A DNA stretch of 64,000 bases from Leptidea sinapis (taxonomy: Eukaryota > Arthropoda > Insecta > Lepidoptera > Pieridae), in assembly GCF_905404315.1 (NCBI RefSeq), contig NC_066278.1, positions 822,001 to 886,000 of the forward strand, given 5' to 3'. The stretch's first letter is position 1, and every line of letters starts with the position of its first letter. Positions 26,301 through 35,524 of this stretch are shown here, one piece after another. The position numbers and the translations under genes are program-made. Below the pieces are notes generated by a model. That model did no database searches and was not told the origin of the DNA. It was given only the letters and a program-made list of their open reading frames with translations.

Positions 26301-28224
26301 TAAAATGCATAAAAATCTAAATTGTATCTATAATTTCGGAGTGCCTATTGGCAAAGGCCTACTCTAATTCTCTCCAATGTACTCGATCAAGAGCTACCCT
26401 AGTCCAGTTTGTACCAAGAGTATAGCGGAGCTCTTCTACCCAGCGTCTTGTGGGTTGTCCTCGGTTACGCTTACCATCCCGTGGGTACCAAAGGGTTACT
26501 TAACAACAACAACTTACTTGGACCATTTTTCTACCATTTTTCAACATTACAAAAATTTAAAACCAACACATAAGTGACTCAAAAAAAGTGGCATATGGGT
26601 ATGACTGACAGAAGCGAAATTTTAAAAACGGTAAACAACAGCACAGTATAAAATTTGTATTTTTAAGAAAACAATTTATTTTTGTGAACCAAACACAATA
26701 TTTTGTTTTGTAGAGTTTTGGTTTTTGTGAACGGTTATTATTTTTACAGTACCTACCTATCTAATTACAAGGTACAAATCAAAGATAAGAAAATTTAATC
26801 TACTCTTATTGCCCTTATACTGCTATTTATTATTATTCAAGTATTGTGTAGTCTTTGGGGGGAGCGGAGCAGTGTGAACGTCACATTGGGGTTATATCAT
26901 AATATATTATAGCTACCTAAGTTTGTTTTGTATTGTCCTATGACACTTGACATTATTTTCGATTTAGTGGATCAGTTTTTCAGTTATCAGTTATCAAAAC
27001 CGTCATTATTTACGGAAAACTGTTTAAATTTTAGTTTTAGGGAACCAAGGGCAGCTGCTACTCCGTATACTTATATATATCATGTCACAATCCTATATGA
27101 TATTCTTGTATGTCTATACGAGAATAAGAAGAGAGCCCACTTTCACTTCAAAAGACAACATATTCACATATAGGATTAAGCCTGAAAGAAGAGACATGCA
27201 GCATTTTCTTATGTTTAATTTGTACACAATACTCTGGTTTGTGTGCAAGTGACAGAGAGGCTATTAATAAGTAAATGTGTACCTTGGGTTCACTGGAAGA
27301 CATCTTTGGAATCTGGATATCTCTGGGTTCTGTCAAACGTGGGCAGTTAAATATGTTGTTGTTGGAATATGGTGAACCAGATGTTGTTGTTATAGATAAT
27401 AAAGACATGGGGCTTGATAATGTTTTAACTTCGGCACATTGTGAATTAGCATCCAAATTATCTAAAAGCATATTTAAAATAATAAAGACATATGGTTAAT
27501 TAGATGAATAAATTAATTAGATAAATTTCAAAATACTGACTTAACTTTGAATCAAATGTTGTAACAGAATAGTCTTGGTAACTGATTTTTCTTTGTAAAT
27601 TATTTTCATTGCTTCTTAGTTTGTATGGTAATTCAAATATATAAGATGGGTAAAAGGGGTATGGATTTGGTGAACCAAAATCCTCTTTTTTTGGCTTTGG
27701 AAGCATTTTATCAAGAATTCCAAATGAAAATGGCCTCTGTAAAATGAAGTATTGATTACAAAGCATTTTTAATTAAGTTTTACATAGTTATCTTAAAAAA
27801 TAGCATATAATATAAATACCTCATATAGTTTAGAATGTACATTTTTATCAATGGCACTGTATAGTTTTACAAGGAGTCTCAAAACATCATAGAAGTTATC
27901 TTTATTTTCCTTTTCATCCGTGAATCTTTTTACTATTCCTATAGCAGTCTTTAAGTCAGAAGCTTGTTTATATTGGATCACATTTGTAGCAGTTTGTTGC
28001 ATTATAAAGCAACATGATAACAAATTTAAGACAGGATCTTGACTTAATAAAGGAACAGAAGACGACGATTTTTTTAATATTATTTCGTACGATTGTGATC
28101 TCATTTTTGATGCAAGAACGCTTACGGAAATAGTTTTGTTTTGATGACAATAACTTTGCGCTGTGTTTACGCATAATTGAGTCAGTAACTCGTAAACACT
28201 TGAATCATTCTTGGATTCAGACAT
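8339..28224 (-). CDS. TUBGCP6: gamma-tubulin complex component 6 (GCP6/Grip163), 16 exons
   Basis: Subunit of the gamma-tubulin ring complex that nucleates microtubules at centrosomes and spindles. Exons in transcript order: 28224-27820, 27736-27541, 27461-27283, 25971-25845, 22472-22326, 20962-20751, 20116-19924, 18707-18578, 18056-17834, 16489-16258, 14664-14472, 14213-13139, 12805-12013, 11328-11105, 10425-10088, 8573-8339. All introns are GT/AG and all phases join, giving 4902 nt and about 1633 aa (human protein about 1800). Family landmarks: FELPYKLRS near residue 165; the N-terminal GRIP1 region about 300-680 (SKSLRLLKLCNP-type motif in exon 9); a coiled-coil, Glu/Lys-rich insert about 680-1150 with four short repeats; the C-terminal GRIP2 domain about 1180-1620 (FLMDGEFSRS, VNWPLNIIL, PVMKLLNDIF). 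Residues are continuous with the family across every junction. Introns carry many transposons. The first ATG is chosen because it opens exon 1 with no upstream in-frame extension seen. Confidence 0.93.
8622..8925. repeat. dispersed repeat of the 'CGGTCCAGCC' type
   Basis: Lies just upstream (minus sense) of the last GCP6 exon. It starts near TGCTAGCGGACCCAACACACG and carries AAATCGGTCCAGCCATATAGG and ATCGGTCCAGCCGTTTAGGAG, ending near an ATATATA run. The same phrase occurs in the repeat at 21362-21857. Widespread in insect genomes; class not certain. Confidence 0.5.
9563..9660. repeat. dispersed repeat fragment
   Basis: Contains CAAAATCAGTCGATCCGTTT followed by GACAGACAGACTTT, a phrase common to dispersed repeats of insects. 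Short and degenerate; in GCP6 intron 15. Confidence 0.3.
9678..9972 (-). repeat. lepidopteran interspersed repeat A, copy 1 (longest)
   Basis: In minus sense this runs from about ATGCCGGCTAGGTTATGAGT through CTGAGCGGCACT-like blocks to GTCCTACTCGCCTCGCCCCT and an A-rich end. Three other copies share these blocks: 14812-15030 (plus), 16556-16775 (plus) and 19672-19860 (minus). This copy keeps a middle part missing in the others. No open reading frame; an oligo-A-like end suggests retroposition. No clear tRNA promoter. Confidence 0.7.
10566..10765 (+). pseudogene. RTE-type reverse transcriptase, C-terminal remnant
   Basis: Translated in shifting plus frames, it reads pieces of the RTE post-RT region: AQRAMERAILGVS, then AKLKW and HIARRTDGRWG. 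These match the familiar order of that family ('QRAMER...', 'KWQWAGHIARR.DGRW'). Stops and shifts interrupt it, so it is a dead fragment in GCP6 intron 14. Confidence 0.6.
10945..11090 (+). repeat. tRNA-headed SINE (family B), copy 1
   Basis: Head GGCTCACTAGGTAAGAGCG (A-box-like), then GGAACCCGAGAGATC, then a degenerate B-box GGTTCGCGTTCC, then a body CATCGTTCATAAATTTTAG. The same head and body occur near 24.4 and 24.6 kb. It sits in GCP6 intron 14 directly against exon 14, ending in a T/A-rich run at its splice donor. Confidence 0.6.
13307..13690 (-). repeat. four-copy protein repeat inside GCP6 exon 12
   Basis: In the linker between the two GRIP domains a 14-residue motif occurs four times at protein residues about 921, 969, 1003 and 1035: EAIKNKQKVMHHEF, EARRNKLKVLGTEF, EALRNKLKVLGVEY and EALRNRDKVLASEY. 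The consensus is EAxRNKxKVLGxEF/Y with 32-48-residue spacing. The human protein also has tandem repeats in this linker, where PLK4 phosphorylates it, but this motif is different from what I know there. Confidence 0.8.
14812..15030 (+). repeat. lepidopteran interspersed repeat A, copy 2
   Basis: Shares ATGCCAGCTAGATTATGGGT, ACAACGGCGCCT, GAGACTTAACATCTTATG and the terminal CAGCTGAACATCCTG-type block with the copies at 9678, 16556 and 19672, ending in an A-rich stretch (gataaaaatag). Internally deleted. In GCP6 intron 11. Confidence 0.65.
15424..15612. repeat. tandem repeat, unit about 41-44 bp
   Basis: About four and a half imperfect copies of a unit with the core TAAGCGCTTATTTGGGAACC followed by GATGTCTATCGATTACG. 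Clear unit starts are at 15424, 15465, 15559 and 15600. Located in GCP6 intron 10-11; no coding role seen. Confidence 0.7.
15830..15985 (+). pseudogene. RTE-type LINE, 3'-terminal coding remnant
   Basis: The plus frame reads GPEGKRWQTKNRWRNDDV and TGKDWLRSSKGRKRWIEM, matching the C-terminus of RTE reverse transcriptases (pattern GxxxxRWxDDI...W.R.A.DR..W). Only this end remains, as expected of a heavily 5'-truncated LINE copy. In a GCP6 intron. Confidence 0.6.
16556..16775 (+). repeat. lepidopteran interspersed repeat A, copy 3
   Basis: Begins with GGCCGGCTTCACCAGTGGG, the full 5' end of the family, then GATGCCGGCTAGATT, jumps over the middle, and ends with GAACGTCCTGCTCATCTCG before an A-rich tail. 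It gives the best-defined left end of the four copies. Ends 66 bp from GCP6 exon 10. Confidence 0.7.
16795..16875 (+). repeat. dispersed repeat fragment (family D)
   Basis: TTACGGATGTCCATGGGCGG followed by a sequence ending in GATGAAAAAAATAAA. A related phrase (GCGGATGTGCATGGGCGG) occurs at about 63937. Probably the 3' end of a LINE or SINE, with the A-run as tail. Confidence 0.5.
17037..17162. repeat. 18-bp tandem repeat, seven copies
   Basis: Seven head-to-tail copies of TTATTATGTGTAAAACTG with no length change and only single-base differences. Because 18 is a multiple of three it leaves an open frame on the minus strand (a Asn/Ser/Phe/Thr/His repeat), which I take as chance. In GCP6 intron 9. 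Confidence 0.9.
18140..18260 (-). repeat. LINE-like 3' tail fragment (family E), copy 1
   Basis: AAAGTCAAATAAACTTTAG and TTAGGCTTAAAGTAAG followed by CCCATATGTT are shared with 55255-55350. This repeat is common in Lepidoptera. Orientation is inferred from the second copy. Confidence 0.5.
19672..19860 (-). repeat. lepidopteran interspersed repeat A, copy 4
   Basis: On the plus strand: AGACGAGCAGGACGTTCAGC, CTGCCCATCACAATG, CTGAGCGGCACTAC and CTCATTTGCCCAGTAA, the reverse complement of the 3' half of family A. 5'-truncated; the A-rich end appears as TTTTTTT at 19672. It ends 64 bases from GCP6 exon 7. Confidence 0.65.
20551..20690. mobile_element. short inverted-repeat element (MITE family 1), copy 2
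   Basis: Runs from CCCCCCTATTCATAATAG to CATTATGAATAAGGGGG, flanked by TA on both sides. The arms pair over about 38 bases (GTCTGCTAACTTAAAGC with its partner GCTGTTTAAAGTTAGCGGAC). It is nearly identical to 7091-7223. In GCP6 intron 6, 60 bases from exon 6. Confidence 0.85.
21255..22091 (+). pseudogene. CR1-like LINE 3' end with poly-A tail, interrupted
   Basis: Plus frame at 21255-21355 reads a typical RT C-terminal tail (DYLIPRLLNELPFTERQN); the frame then stops where the repeat at 21362-21857 is inserted, and LKEYLFKK-like coding resumes after 21857. A 3' untranslated stretch follows and ends in about 17 A residues at 22075-22091. A severely 5'-truncated copy in GCP6 intron 5. Confidence 0.55.
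21362..21857. mobile_element. dispersed repeat inserted in a LINE tail
   Basis: Starts AGACTAGTTGACCCAGCAAA and ends with AATCGGTCCAGCCGTTCTCG, GAGACTAACGAACAGC and TTTTTATATATAGATT. The surrounding LINE tail continues on both sides, so both ends of this copy are fixed to within a few bases. Elements of this type are widespread in insects; I cannot assign a class with certainty. No ORF. Confidence 0.6.
22140..22281. mobile_element. short inverted-repeat element (MITE family 2)
   Basis: Left end AAAGGCCGGAACACATCTGC and right end GCGGTCCGGCCTTT are inverted repeats; the inner arms are GC-rich (CGGCGCGAC, GACGCGCAGCGCCGC). 142 bases, non-coding. It ends 45 bases from GCP6 exon 5. The target-site duplication is not clear. 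Confidence 0.6.
22500..24030 (+). pseudogene. RTE-type LINE, RT domain and 3' end
   Basis: 5'-truncated element. Plus-strand frames read the RT in order: NAPGPDLVTNELLK and KGDKTDISNYRPISLMSN (finger motifs), a stop at 22848, then QAGFRRNFSTIDHIHTL, VDFNKAFD, the box with a deviating G-V-R-P-I-S-P-K in place of GVRQGD, LRFADDLIVF (FADD catalytic pair present), then GRQPMRWEDDIKK and WKSLEETYV at the C-terminus. At least one stop and one frame change near 23790 make it dead. It ends in a T/A-rich tail about 24050. Its left edge is only some 30 bases from the 3' splice site of GCP6 exon 5. Confidence 0.85.
24075..24300 (+). repeat. tRNA-headed SINE (family C)
   Basis: Head CACCTGGCGCAATAACTATG, then GGTGGAGGTTCGAGACCG (B-box GGTTCGAGACC), then body sequences including CACACCTACCAAGAAATTC. 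tRNA-derived SINE by box order and spacing; directly downstream of the RTE tail. Confidence 0.5.
24360..24480 (-). repeat. tRNA-headed SINE (family B), copy 2
   Basis: In minus sense GGTTCGAGTCCCGCATCGTT (good B-box) then CATAAATTTTGGTTTG, the same B-box/body junction as at 10945-11090. The head 5' of the B-box is lost. Confidence 0.6.
24595..24760. repeat. SINE family B, copies 3 and 4, head to head
   Basis: 24595-24637 is a minus-sense body fragment (ATTTATGAACCATGTATCAC), and directly beside it 24638-24695 is a plus-sense head (GGCTCAGTTGGAAGAGCGC, GGATGGAACCCTAGAG). The block ends at a T-run after GAAGTCGG. Composite of two insertions. Confidence 0.45.
26240..26505 (-). pseudogene. RTE-type LINE, 3'-terminal coding remnant
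   Basis: In minus sense reads PRDGKRNRGQPTRRWVEEL, then TLGTNWTRVALDRVHWRELE and a stop, matching the RTE C-terminus (GRPxxRWxDDL...W.R.A.DR..W). Its 3' end toward 26240 is A/T-rich. In GCP6 intron 3-4. Confidence 0.7.
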
Positions 28225-28484
28225 TATTTAATTGTTTCCCAAACAACAAACAAAACAATACTATTATACACTATCGGACTAACTTATGTATGAAAAAGTT
28301 TTTATTTCTTATTAATTACTAGATATTTAGATATGTGCTAGTATAATAATAGTAATGTTATCAGCACAATAAATGATTTGGCATCTCTAGTTAGTTTGTG
28401 CATAATACAGTATACACAATATAGTTTACCATTTGTAATTCACATAATTATTAAATTAATAATAAATATTGAAATTTGAAAAAA
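28225..28484 (-). promoter_or_regulatory. presumed 5' flank and promoter of GCP6
   Basis: The 260 bases upstream of the GCP6 start codon are AT-rich and hold no coding frame. They must include its 5' untranslated region and probably its promoter, but no TATA or initiator motif stands out. Confidence 0.3.
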
Positions 28485-28760
28485 TATTTTGCTATTCTAT
28501 TATTTTTTTTTTTTTTTGATTCTTCGTCCAATATTTGGACAGGCAAAAGTATCAATCCCATACGGCCATGTCTTTGACGTTCTTGTCGTCTTAGTTGACG
28601 ATCTGAAATCTATCTCAAATGAATCTCAGATGACAGATCTCTTGACATTGATGGTTGACCAACAGCAAGTTGAAGGTTTCTAGCGGTAGGTCAGGCTTAT
28701 TTTGTGAGTCTATTATTTTATTTCCGGCTTACTTTGAAGAGCCATGTAATTCAAAAACAG
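28485..28760. repeat. unclassified repeat F, copy 1
   Basis: Contains ATCTCTTGACATTGATGGTTG and TTTTGTGAGTCTATTATTTT, also present (ATCTCTTGACGTTGATGG and GTTGTGAGTCTTTTATTTT) around 55555-55628 continuing at 60861. In minus sense the segment AAETVFELHG and neighbours looks protein-like but is full of stops. Class unknown. Confidence 0.45.
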
Positions 28761-29289
28761 TTTCGGCTGCTGATAAAATGTCCGTTGGGGTACTGATGTT
28801 ATTCAATCTGCTTTGCATTGCTCCACACTGCTATCGCCTTCTTCGTCTCTCTTTCTTTGGCTAATATTTTCATCTCACGAATATTCCTATATAGTTTATT
28901 TATTGCTTTACCTCAATTTAGTGTCTGTGTCAATTGCTAATCGACACTTGCTTTCACTTTATTACCTCACGACTTCTAAATATATTATTTTCTATCAATT
29001 TAATGTTTGTTACCTCTTTTCTGTATCTGAAGATATGCTCAAGGACTTTTTCTTCGCCCTGTCATACTGAACTAACACTTTGAATCTCTCTTTGCTTGCT
29101 CTGTGCATTCCTAAGTATGCTGTAGGCAAATGTAGCGCGTAGGAGCCTTATGGGGGTGTAGCAATACAGCATTTAGGGATGGACACTTATGTTTCCACCC
29201 CGTATCCGACACCGCGCTTTTTTATCCTTCCTGCCGTTTTTTTTGCTAGAAAAGTATAGTTTAACCTTGCTTATTAGTACTTGCTTTAT

Positions 29290-30545
29290 GGCTGTTTCAA
29301 TAACCTATCTATCCAGTTTAACTTACTAGAGGAAGACAAATCTATAATCTGTAAACAACTTAATGCATAGAAATCAATTTGGTTTTACTCTAGGTTCATC
29401 AACAACTAATGTTGGTGTCGAATTAATAAGGAATATTTTTGATCCTCGGGAAGATTCTTTTGATGCTTTGGGTGTTTTTTCTGACTTGACAAAAGCGTTT
29501 GATTGTGTTCACCTTGACGCTTCTATTAATAAATTATATCATTACGATGAGTAGTCTCGCTGGAATTATTAGAATCATATTTACAAGGAAGAATCAAATT
29601 CTTTAAAGTAAATGGAAAGCAATCCTCTGGTTCTTTGGTCTCATTGGGCGTACCTCAAGGCTTAATATTGGGATCTTTCCTGTATTTGGTATATATTAAC
29701 GATCTGCCATTTTTTATAAATAACAAGTATCATATAGTCTTGTTTCTGATAATATCTTTGTTATTTAGAATCAAACGTCAGCAAGATCAGTGTGATGAAA
29801 TAAACGATGCATTGTTAGGAGTATGGTTCAATATGAATAATTTATTATTGAATACAATTAAAACAAAATGTTTGAGATTTAAGTTGCCAAATGTAAAGCA
29901 AGTACATACAAAAGTAAATATGAATGACACAGAATTGAAAATTGATGATAGTGAGGCATTTTTAGGTATAACAATAGATTCCAAACTACAGTGGGGGCCT
30001 CATTTACACAATTTAACTAGTAAATTGAGATTAGCAGTTTTTGCTGTAAAAAGGATACGAGAACTTACTGACATAGATATAGCAAGTATTGTCTATTTTA
30101 AATATTTTTACAGCGTTATGTCGCATATAATTATACTATGGGGTAGTGCAGCTAAAGTAAATAATATCTTCATACTTCAAAAAAGAGCTGTACGTGCCAT
30201 ATACCAAATGAGCCCACGAGAATCTCTAAGGGAAAAATTCAAAGATATTCATGTTATGACCGTACATGGTCAATATATTTATAACAATCTCCTGCGCGTA
30301 CATAAACATTATAATTTATACAGTAAAATAAGGGACAAACATAATTTGAACACTAGAAATAACTACAAGCTTATAGTGCCCCCTACACTGTAAAATAAAC
30401 AATTATTTTGCATGCAATGGAATTAAATTTTACAATAAATTACCAAAAAGTGTATCTGAATTATCTTTATATTAAATATATATTGAAGGGTGCCAAGTTC
30501 AGGTTCAAATTTTGTTTAATTAATTATAAATAAATAAATAACTAT
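29290..30545 (+). pseudogene. CR1/L2-like LINE reverse transcriptase, truncated
   Basis: Plus-strand frames show NQFGFTLGSSTTNVGV, then FSDLTKAFDCVH (RT motif A), a gap, then GVPQGLILGSFLYLVYINDL (motif B), then the C-terminal half through RAVRAIYQMSPRESLREKF to a stop at 30393. A frame break lies near 29554-29635 and the YADD box is not readable. The 3' end carries an (ATAA)n tail about 30525-30543. Dead, 5'-truncated copy between GCP6 and PPIL1. Confidence 0.8.
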
Positions 30546-30735
30546 CGAAGAACTAACAATTAAAAAAAAGGATTGTGTGGTTTTATGAAACCATGGTAAA
30601 AGTGAATCTTTTGCACATTATGGACATTTAACTAAAAATTTTTGGAATAATATTCCATTAAGGGTATAAAAATCGCTTTATCAATCTTAATTTTATACTT
30701 GGAAAATTGGAATGATAATGGGAAATAATAAAAGT

Positions 30736-31211
30736 AGACTAAGGGTATGTTCCGATATGCACTGCGACCACTGTACAGTGTGGCATCAATTTAGTATACT
30801 GTAAAGCCATTCCTTTATAGTTAGTTATACTGGTTACTATTTAAAACGAACGCAATCCCGTATACTGTTAGCCGTATTTTTTGACGCAGCATTCAAATGA
30901 GTCTATTAAAGTTCTCTAGTTCATTAAAAAAACTTTTATTGGAGTACTGTCAAATTAAAAACATTTTAATTAATATATTAGGCACTCGAGTGGTTTTGAC
31001 TGATCACGTGATCAAAGTACTGCGAGTACCTTATCTCGAAAACGCCAGTGCTCACAGTAGAATATGGCGGTGATTTAAGACGTCATATATTTCCCTAGGG
31101 TACTGCGGCAGTATACTGGCAGTCCATAACGGAACGAATTTTTCTACAGTGATAGCACTGTGCAGTGCTCGCAGTGCATACCTAAACCATACCGGAACAT
31201 ACCCTAAGTCT
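30736..31211. mobile_element. inverted-repeat DNA element (MITE family 3), about 475 bp
   Basis: The left end AGACTAAGGGTATGTTCCG is matched by the reverse complement of the right end (CGGAACATACCCTAAGTCT). Inside, ATGCACTGCGA...CACTGTACAGTG is mirrored by CACTGTGCAGTG...TCGCAGTGCAT. No transposase; non-autonomous. Only one copy in the window, about 600 bp upstream of PPIL1. Confidence 0.75.
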
Positions 31212-31804
31212 CCAACTAAATGAGTAAAAGTCTATTTACACTACACGGTCAGTTGCTGCGAACTATAGGCGCCGCCCGACTGTCACGCGACATGCAAATT
31301 AATAAAAAGTTAAAAAAGAAACAAATGGGTCGCTTAGCAATAGTGGCAATAGCTGTAAAATCACTCTGTGATTTATATTCCGTGGTCCTTGTCACAGAGT
31401 ACCTTTGTATATACTAGGTCCTTGTTCGAAGTTTTAGTTTAGACCACAGAACACTATTACTCTAACGAGTTTGACGATAGCTACCAGTGGCTACGCCTTT
31501 GCCTTTTTTTTCACATTAAGGGGAAGAAGAAGAAAATTAGTTGTTTCTGTTTGTTGTTTACCAGCACCAAATTCACTTATTTCAAATAAATACATAATTA
31601 TATTCATAATACATACACAATTGTATCTATAAAAGTTATCTAAGTTGTTGAATTTATTTGCGTGTTACAATGTTTTCATTATTTGACAAAGACTATTAAA
31701 ATTGGAACTCGTATTACAAATACCTTGAATACATACCTATCTTAGAGCTGATATTTAAAGCGCTTTGGGAAGGCTTTCCTTTTTGTTCACACTATTGAAG
31801 AGAA

Positions 31805-32539
31805 ATGCTCGGTTATGCTAATGCCGGTATTCCAGACAAATCATGGCAACCTCCAATTGCTGTATTAGAGACATCGTAAGTATGTTCGTATTTCGGCCCA
31901 AAATATTATTTTGCCTACAGGTATACATTTGAATTAGTTTTAGCCCTTGTTTGAATTACATAAATTTGATTTAATATACTTTAAAAAAATGTTTTTTAAC
32001 ATCACCTTGTGCTTAACCTCACTAATTAACTAATATTATAATATAATAAAATCAATTAATTTATCTAATTTTCACATGTGGCATGTTATTTCAGAATGGG
32101 AAGTATTACCGTGGAGATGTACTGGAAACATACTCCTCTCACATGCCGAAATTTTATGGAACTAGTACGAAGAGGCTATTACAACAACACTAAATTTCAT
32201 AGAATAATCAGGGATTTCATGATTCAAGGAGGAGATCCTTCGGGAACAGGAAAAGGAGGACAATCAATCTATGGGCCTCAATTTAATGATGAAATAACAT
32301 CGGAACTAAAGCACACTGGTGCTGGAATTTTGTCAATGGCGAATGCAGGACCCAATACAAATGGTTCACAATTTTTTATCACTTTAGCGCCAACACAATG
32401 GCTGGATGGAAAGCATACAATTTTTGGACGAGTACAAAGTGGGATGTCTGTAGTAAAACGGATTGGACTGGTTGAATGTGATAGAAATGACTGTCCAGTG
32501 GATGATATTAAGATAGAAAAATCCTACATACCTAAGTAA
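31805..32539 (+). CDS. PPIL1: PPIL1-type peptidyl-prolyl isomerase, two exons
   Basis: Single-domain cyclophilin that isomerises Xaa-Pro bonds and associates with SKIP/SNW1 in the spliceosome, in the nucleus. Exons 31805-31875 and 32095-32539 (GT/AG, phase 2) give 171 aa; the human protein has 166. The N-terminus ends SWQPPIAVLETS, as in PPIL1 rather than cytosolic cyclophilin A. Catalytic-site residues are present: R60 in FHRII, F65 and Q68 in DFMIQGGDPSGTG, then ANAGPNTNGSQFF and QWLDGKHTIFG. The isoform call rests on the PPIL1-like YWKHTPxTCRNF and GGxSIYGxQF segments. A possible poly-A signal AATAAA is at 32582. Intact; no oddities. Confidence 0.95.
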
Positions 32540-32819
32540 CTAATACTGTTATTGCAGAGCACTAATGTATTATAAATACTTAATAAATAAGTTTAAAATT
32601 TAAATGAAGTACTATAAATATTGATGCTAAGATGACTCATTTTCAGTGTAATTAATTTCTAGTGCAAATCACAAATATAGCTGTTAGATCTCTATAAAAC
32701 TAGTGGGTAGAATGCAGAAACTATAAGTTAAAGCTTTTGACATAATGAAACACATGCACACAATAATAGAGGAGAAGGATGTGTCTATTTTGGCAGTAAT
32801 TAAATTACTATGTATTAAA

Positions 32820-32910
32820 TGGAGTTGGTTGAAAAAGGGCAGCACAGGACCAATCGTCAAGGTGATCTTTGGGGGAGCCCTTTGTCCAGCAGTGCCCTTC
32901 TGCCGGCAAT
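32820..32910 (+). pseudogene. RTE-type LINE, extreme 3' coding end
   Basis: Plus frame reads DQSSR, a stop, then SLGEPFVQQCPSAG, matching the last residues of RTE elements (DR..WRSLGEAYVQQW). A minimal remnant in the 3' flank of PPIL1. Confidence 0.45.
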
Positions 32911-33129
32911 GGATGGTACAAAAACCCTTACAAATGTCATTTACAGCTAAAGCCAACCTTAAGATTTTTTTTTCTAACAGAGGTTTTCTTGTAATGGAGT
33001 ATATTGAAAAATTATTTTAATATTCTTCTTTTGTTGTATTTTGGTTTGAGCTGATGGTTTTGTTATCAAAGCTCTAAATAAATAAAACTAACTAATGTAA
33101 GTTATTTGTCATTTGGTTTTCTATCTGTC

Positions 33130-33480
33130 AAAATATTGGCCCTGTGCTTCTCCAAGTCGTAAAAAAAATAGGGGAATACCCACATGAAGCAGAGGCCTAG
33201 TGTTGCTATGTTTCAGATAGTTTAGTGTCGAGGACTGGAGCCCATCCCCCCTCCACCATAATTTGACAGCAGTCCTTAACATGAATTTACTCCAAGAGGG
33301 GACCAGCTGTACCAGAATCGGAGTATTCTGGGGAGGACACCGAACCTCGCATGTCCGAGTATAACACCTTCCATAAAGGCCAGGAACACTTCTGTGTTTC
33401 AAGATAATGTGGACAGCGGTGATCACTTATCACCAGGTGACCCATACGCTTGTTTGTCCTCTATTTCCAAAAAAAAAACG
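33130..33480 (+). repeat. LINE 3' tail, degenerate, with poly-A
   Basis: 33361-33480 (ATAAAGGCCAGGAACACTTC, GATCACTTATCACCAGGTGA, CCATACGCTTGTTTGTCCTC, then A9) is the 3' end of the LINE family present in full at 52300-54970. The bases before it are more diverged. Confidence 0.6.
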
Positions 33481-35524
33481 AACTATGTAGCTTAGTTGTT
33501 TGGTCGTAGGTAGTTCTACAAGTTCTTAGCGGCTACAGCATGAAATTTGATTAACAAGAGAAAAAAAATTTAAATTACATTTATCAGATTTACACCTTTA
33601 ATTTCCTGTCCCTTACATTTAGTCAGCTTCTTAACACTCTTAGTGGAATATCTGTCTCTAGAACAAGCGAAACAAATCTTTCCTTGCATGGTTCAAAATG
33701 ATTTCTTGGGTAAAGTTGATTTGAAATACCTACATAATATGTTCCTAATTATTAAGGTTGGAGGCTGTTATTTCCATTATAATCGAGTAAGTATATTGAA
33801 ATCTGCCTTCATATTATTCTTATAGTATATTTTAGTTTGAGGTGAGGATTAGAATTTGTAGTATGTACCTACAATTATAATACGATTTGTACCAAATTTT
33901 GCTGATGCGTAGTTTAACTTAGTATCGTTATAGTTAGGATTAACCGCGAAAATATCACAATTGTTTAACAACGTGCTAGACATCAGCTAAATATTGGAAA
34001 CATATTATTCAATGTTACTGACAATATCATTTTCTAGGATACCGAACACGGTATGCTATAAAATCACACAACAGTGTGTAATTTGTTCTCTTTTATTGGT
34101 TTTGTCTGTGGGTGAGTTGCTTCTTTTAGAGATCGGAAAGAAATGGAAAATGATAACAATGGAGTAAAAATGCTACTAACAACACCGTAATTGTTAATCG
34201 CTCTTAATAGAGTTCAAGTTAAATGTCTACGTTCAAGTAGTTCCAGGAATTGTAAAATATAGGCGAACAGCGATTTATTTATTTATTGCCATCTTCATTA
34301 CGTACAAATAGAAGTTTGTGTGATTGCTAGTGCTTTAAATTCAAATGAAATTTTATTTTGTGAAAAGAATTTTAAGACTAAATTTTTGTGTAAATAAAAA
34401 TATACCATAAAAATACACTGTGTACAATGCAATGTAAAATCTTTGTTTACATAATTATACAAAATATAAGGATTAATTTGTTAAGTGAGGTAGCGCGATT
34501 ATTGATTTGCTGGAAAAAATTATTATTATAATAATAAGACCTACGAATATAATAACTACGAATTAAGATCTTAATAGCCCAACATACTGATTAAGGTGAG
34601 GGCTACCAAGGCTACAGCCCCGGGCCTCCACAAAAGGGGGCCCCCACAATAGAGACTTCGGAAAACTATTAAACACTTTGCCTTTGATATTTTTTTCGCG
34701 TTTTACCTTTACCTTATAATTTACAAAATCTTGATAGCGCTCATTTTCAAAAATCAAATCTATGAAAAACCGGCTTCGAGCCAAGCTATCTCTCCATTGA
34801 TAGTGATTTACTTCGGGAGCTGGATTTCAGCAAAATCATCAACAATTTTGTAAATATTATGACGGGTAATTACGTTCTATATTTTATTAATTTGATCAAC
34901 AATTTTTCGGCGAAAAAAGCTTGGAAATTTCCATTCGTTAACGCTAAAATTTAATATAATATAGTTGTACTTTATAATTAATTTTATATTCATATTGAAC
35001 GAGTTCGCTGCTGTTCCGTAGCAGCGGCGTGGCGGGTGCTTTTTCCATGGTAATTTGTATTGATAGGGCACTAAGATTTTTTGCTCAAACAATTTTAGTA
35101 AATTAAAAATAAATGATAAATGCCTGCCTCTTATTTTAAGAATTAGTCATTAGTAAGATATTATACATTAAGATTAAAATTTTCTTAAAAAAATTCCTTA
35201 CATGGTGTTATTTCCTAGACTAGAATACGATTAATGATAAATGATAATATTAAAGATCAACAAAATCACCGCATAAAAAGTCTAGTAGGTATCTTTTTTA
35301 TTTCCATAGATAATAATTTTAAAGTCTGATTCCAACACCACTTGAACCTAAAAAAAAGCACAAGTGCCTACTGTCTGTGACTCTGTAATCTGTATTAATT
35401 TTAATTTTGAAGTGTAGAGAAATAAAAGTATATAAACAATAACTTCGCTTTGAATTAGTATTTTATCTCTTAATATAGATATTAGATTCGTAAAGTAAGA
35501 TTTTTGTAGCTATCGAAAAGTAAA
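33481..35524. other. non-coding stretch upstream of bL17m
   Basis: AT-rich. Holds the promoter and 5' untranslated region of the bL17m gene near its right end. A GC-richer patch at 35005-35045 (GTAGCAGCGGCGTGGCGGG) is the only compositional outlier. No gene supported. Confidence 0.4.

Noticed and set aside
28489..29070. Chain of short plus-strand frames as a gene between GCP6 and the LINE at 29290
   Set aside because: No family motif, no splice logic, and part of the block is repeated at 55500, so it is repeat DNA.
34563..34784. 73-codon minus-strand frame with GGPPFVEARG-like GC-rich part
   Set aside because: Probably dispersed repeat debris; no start context, family or splice partners.
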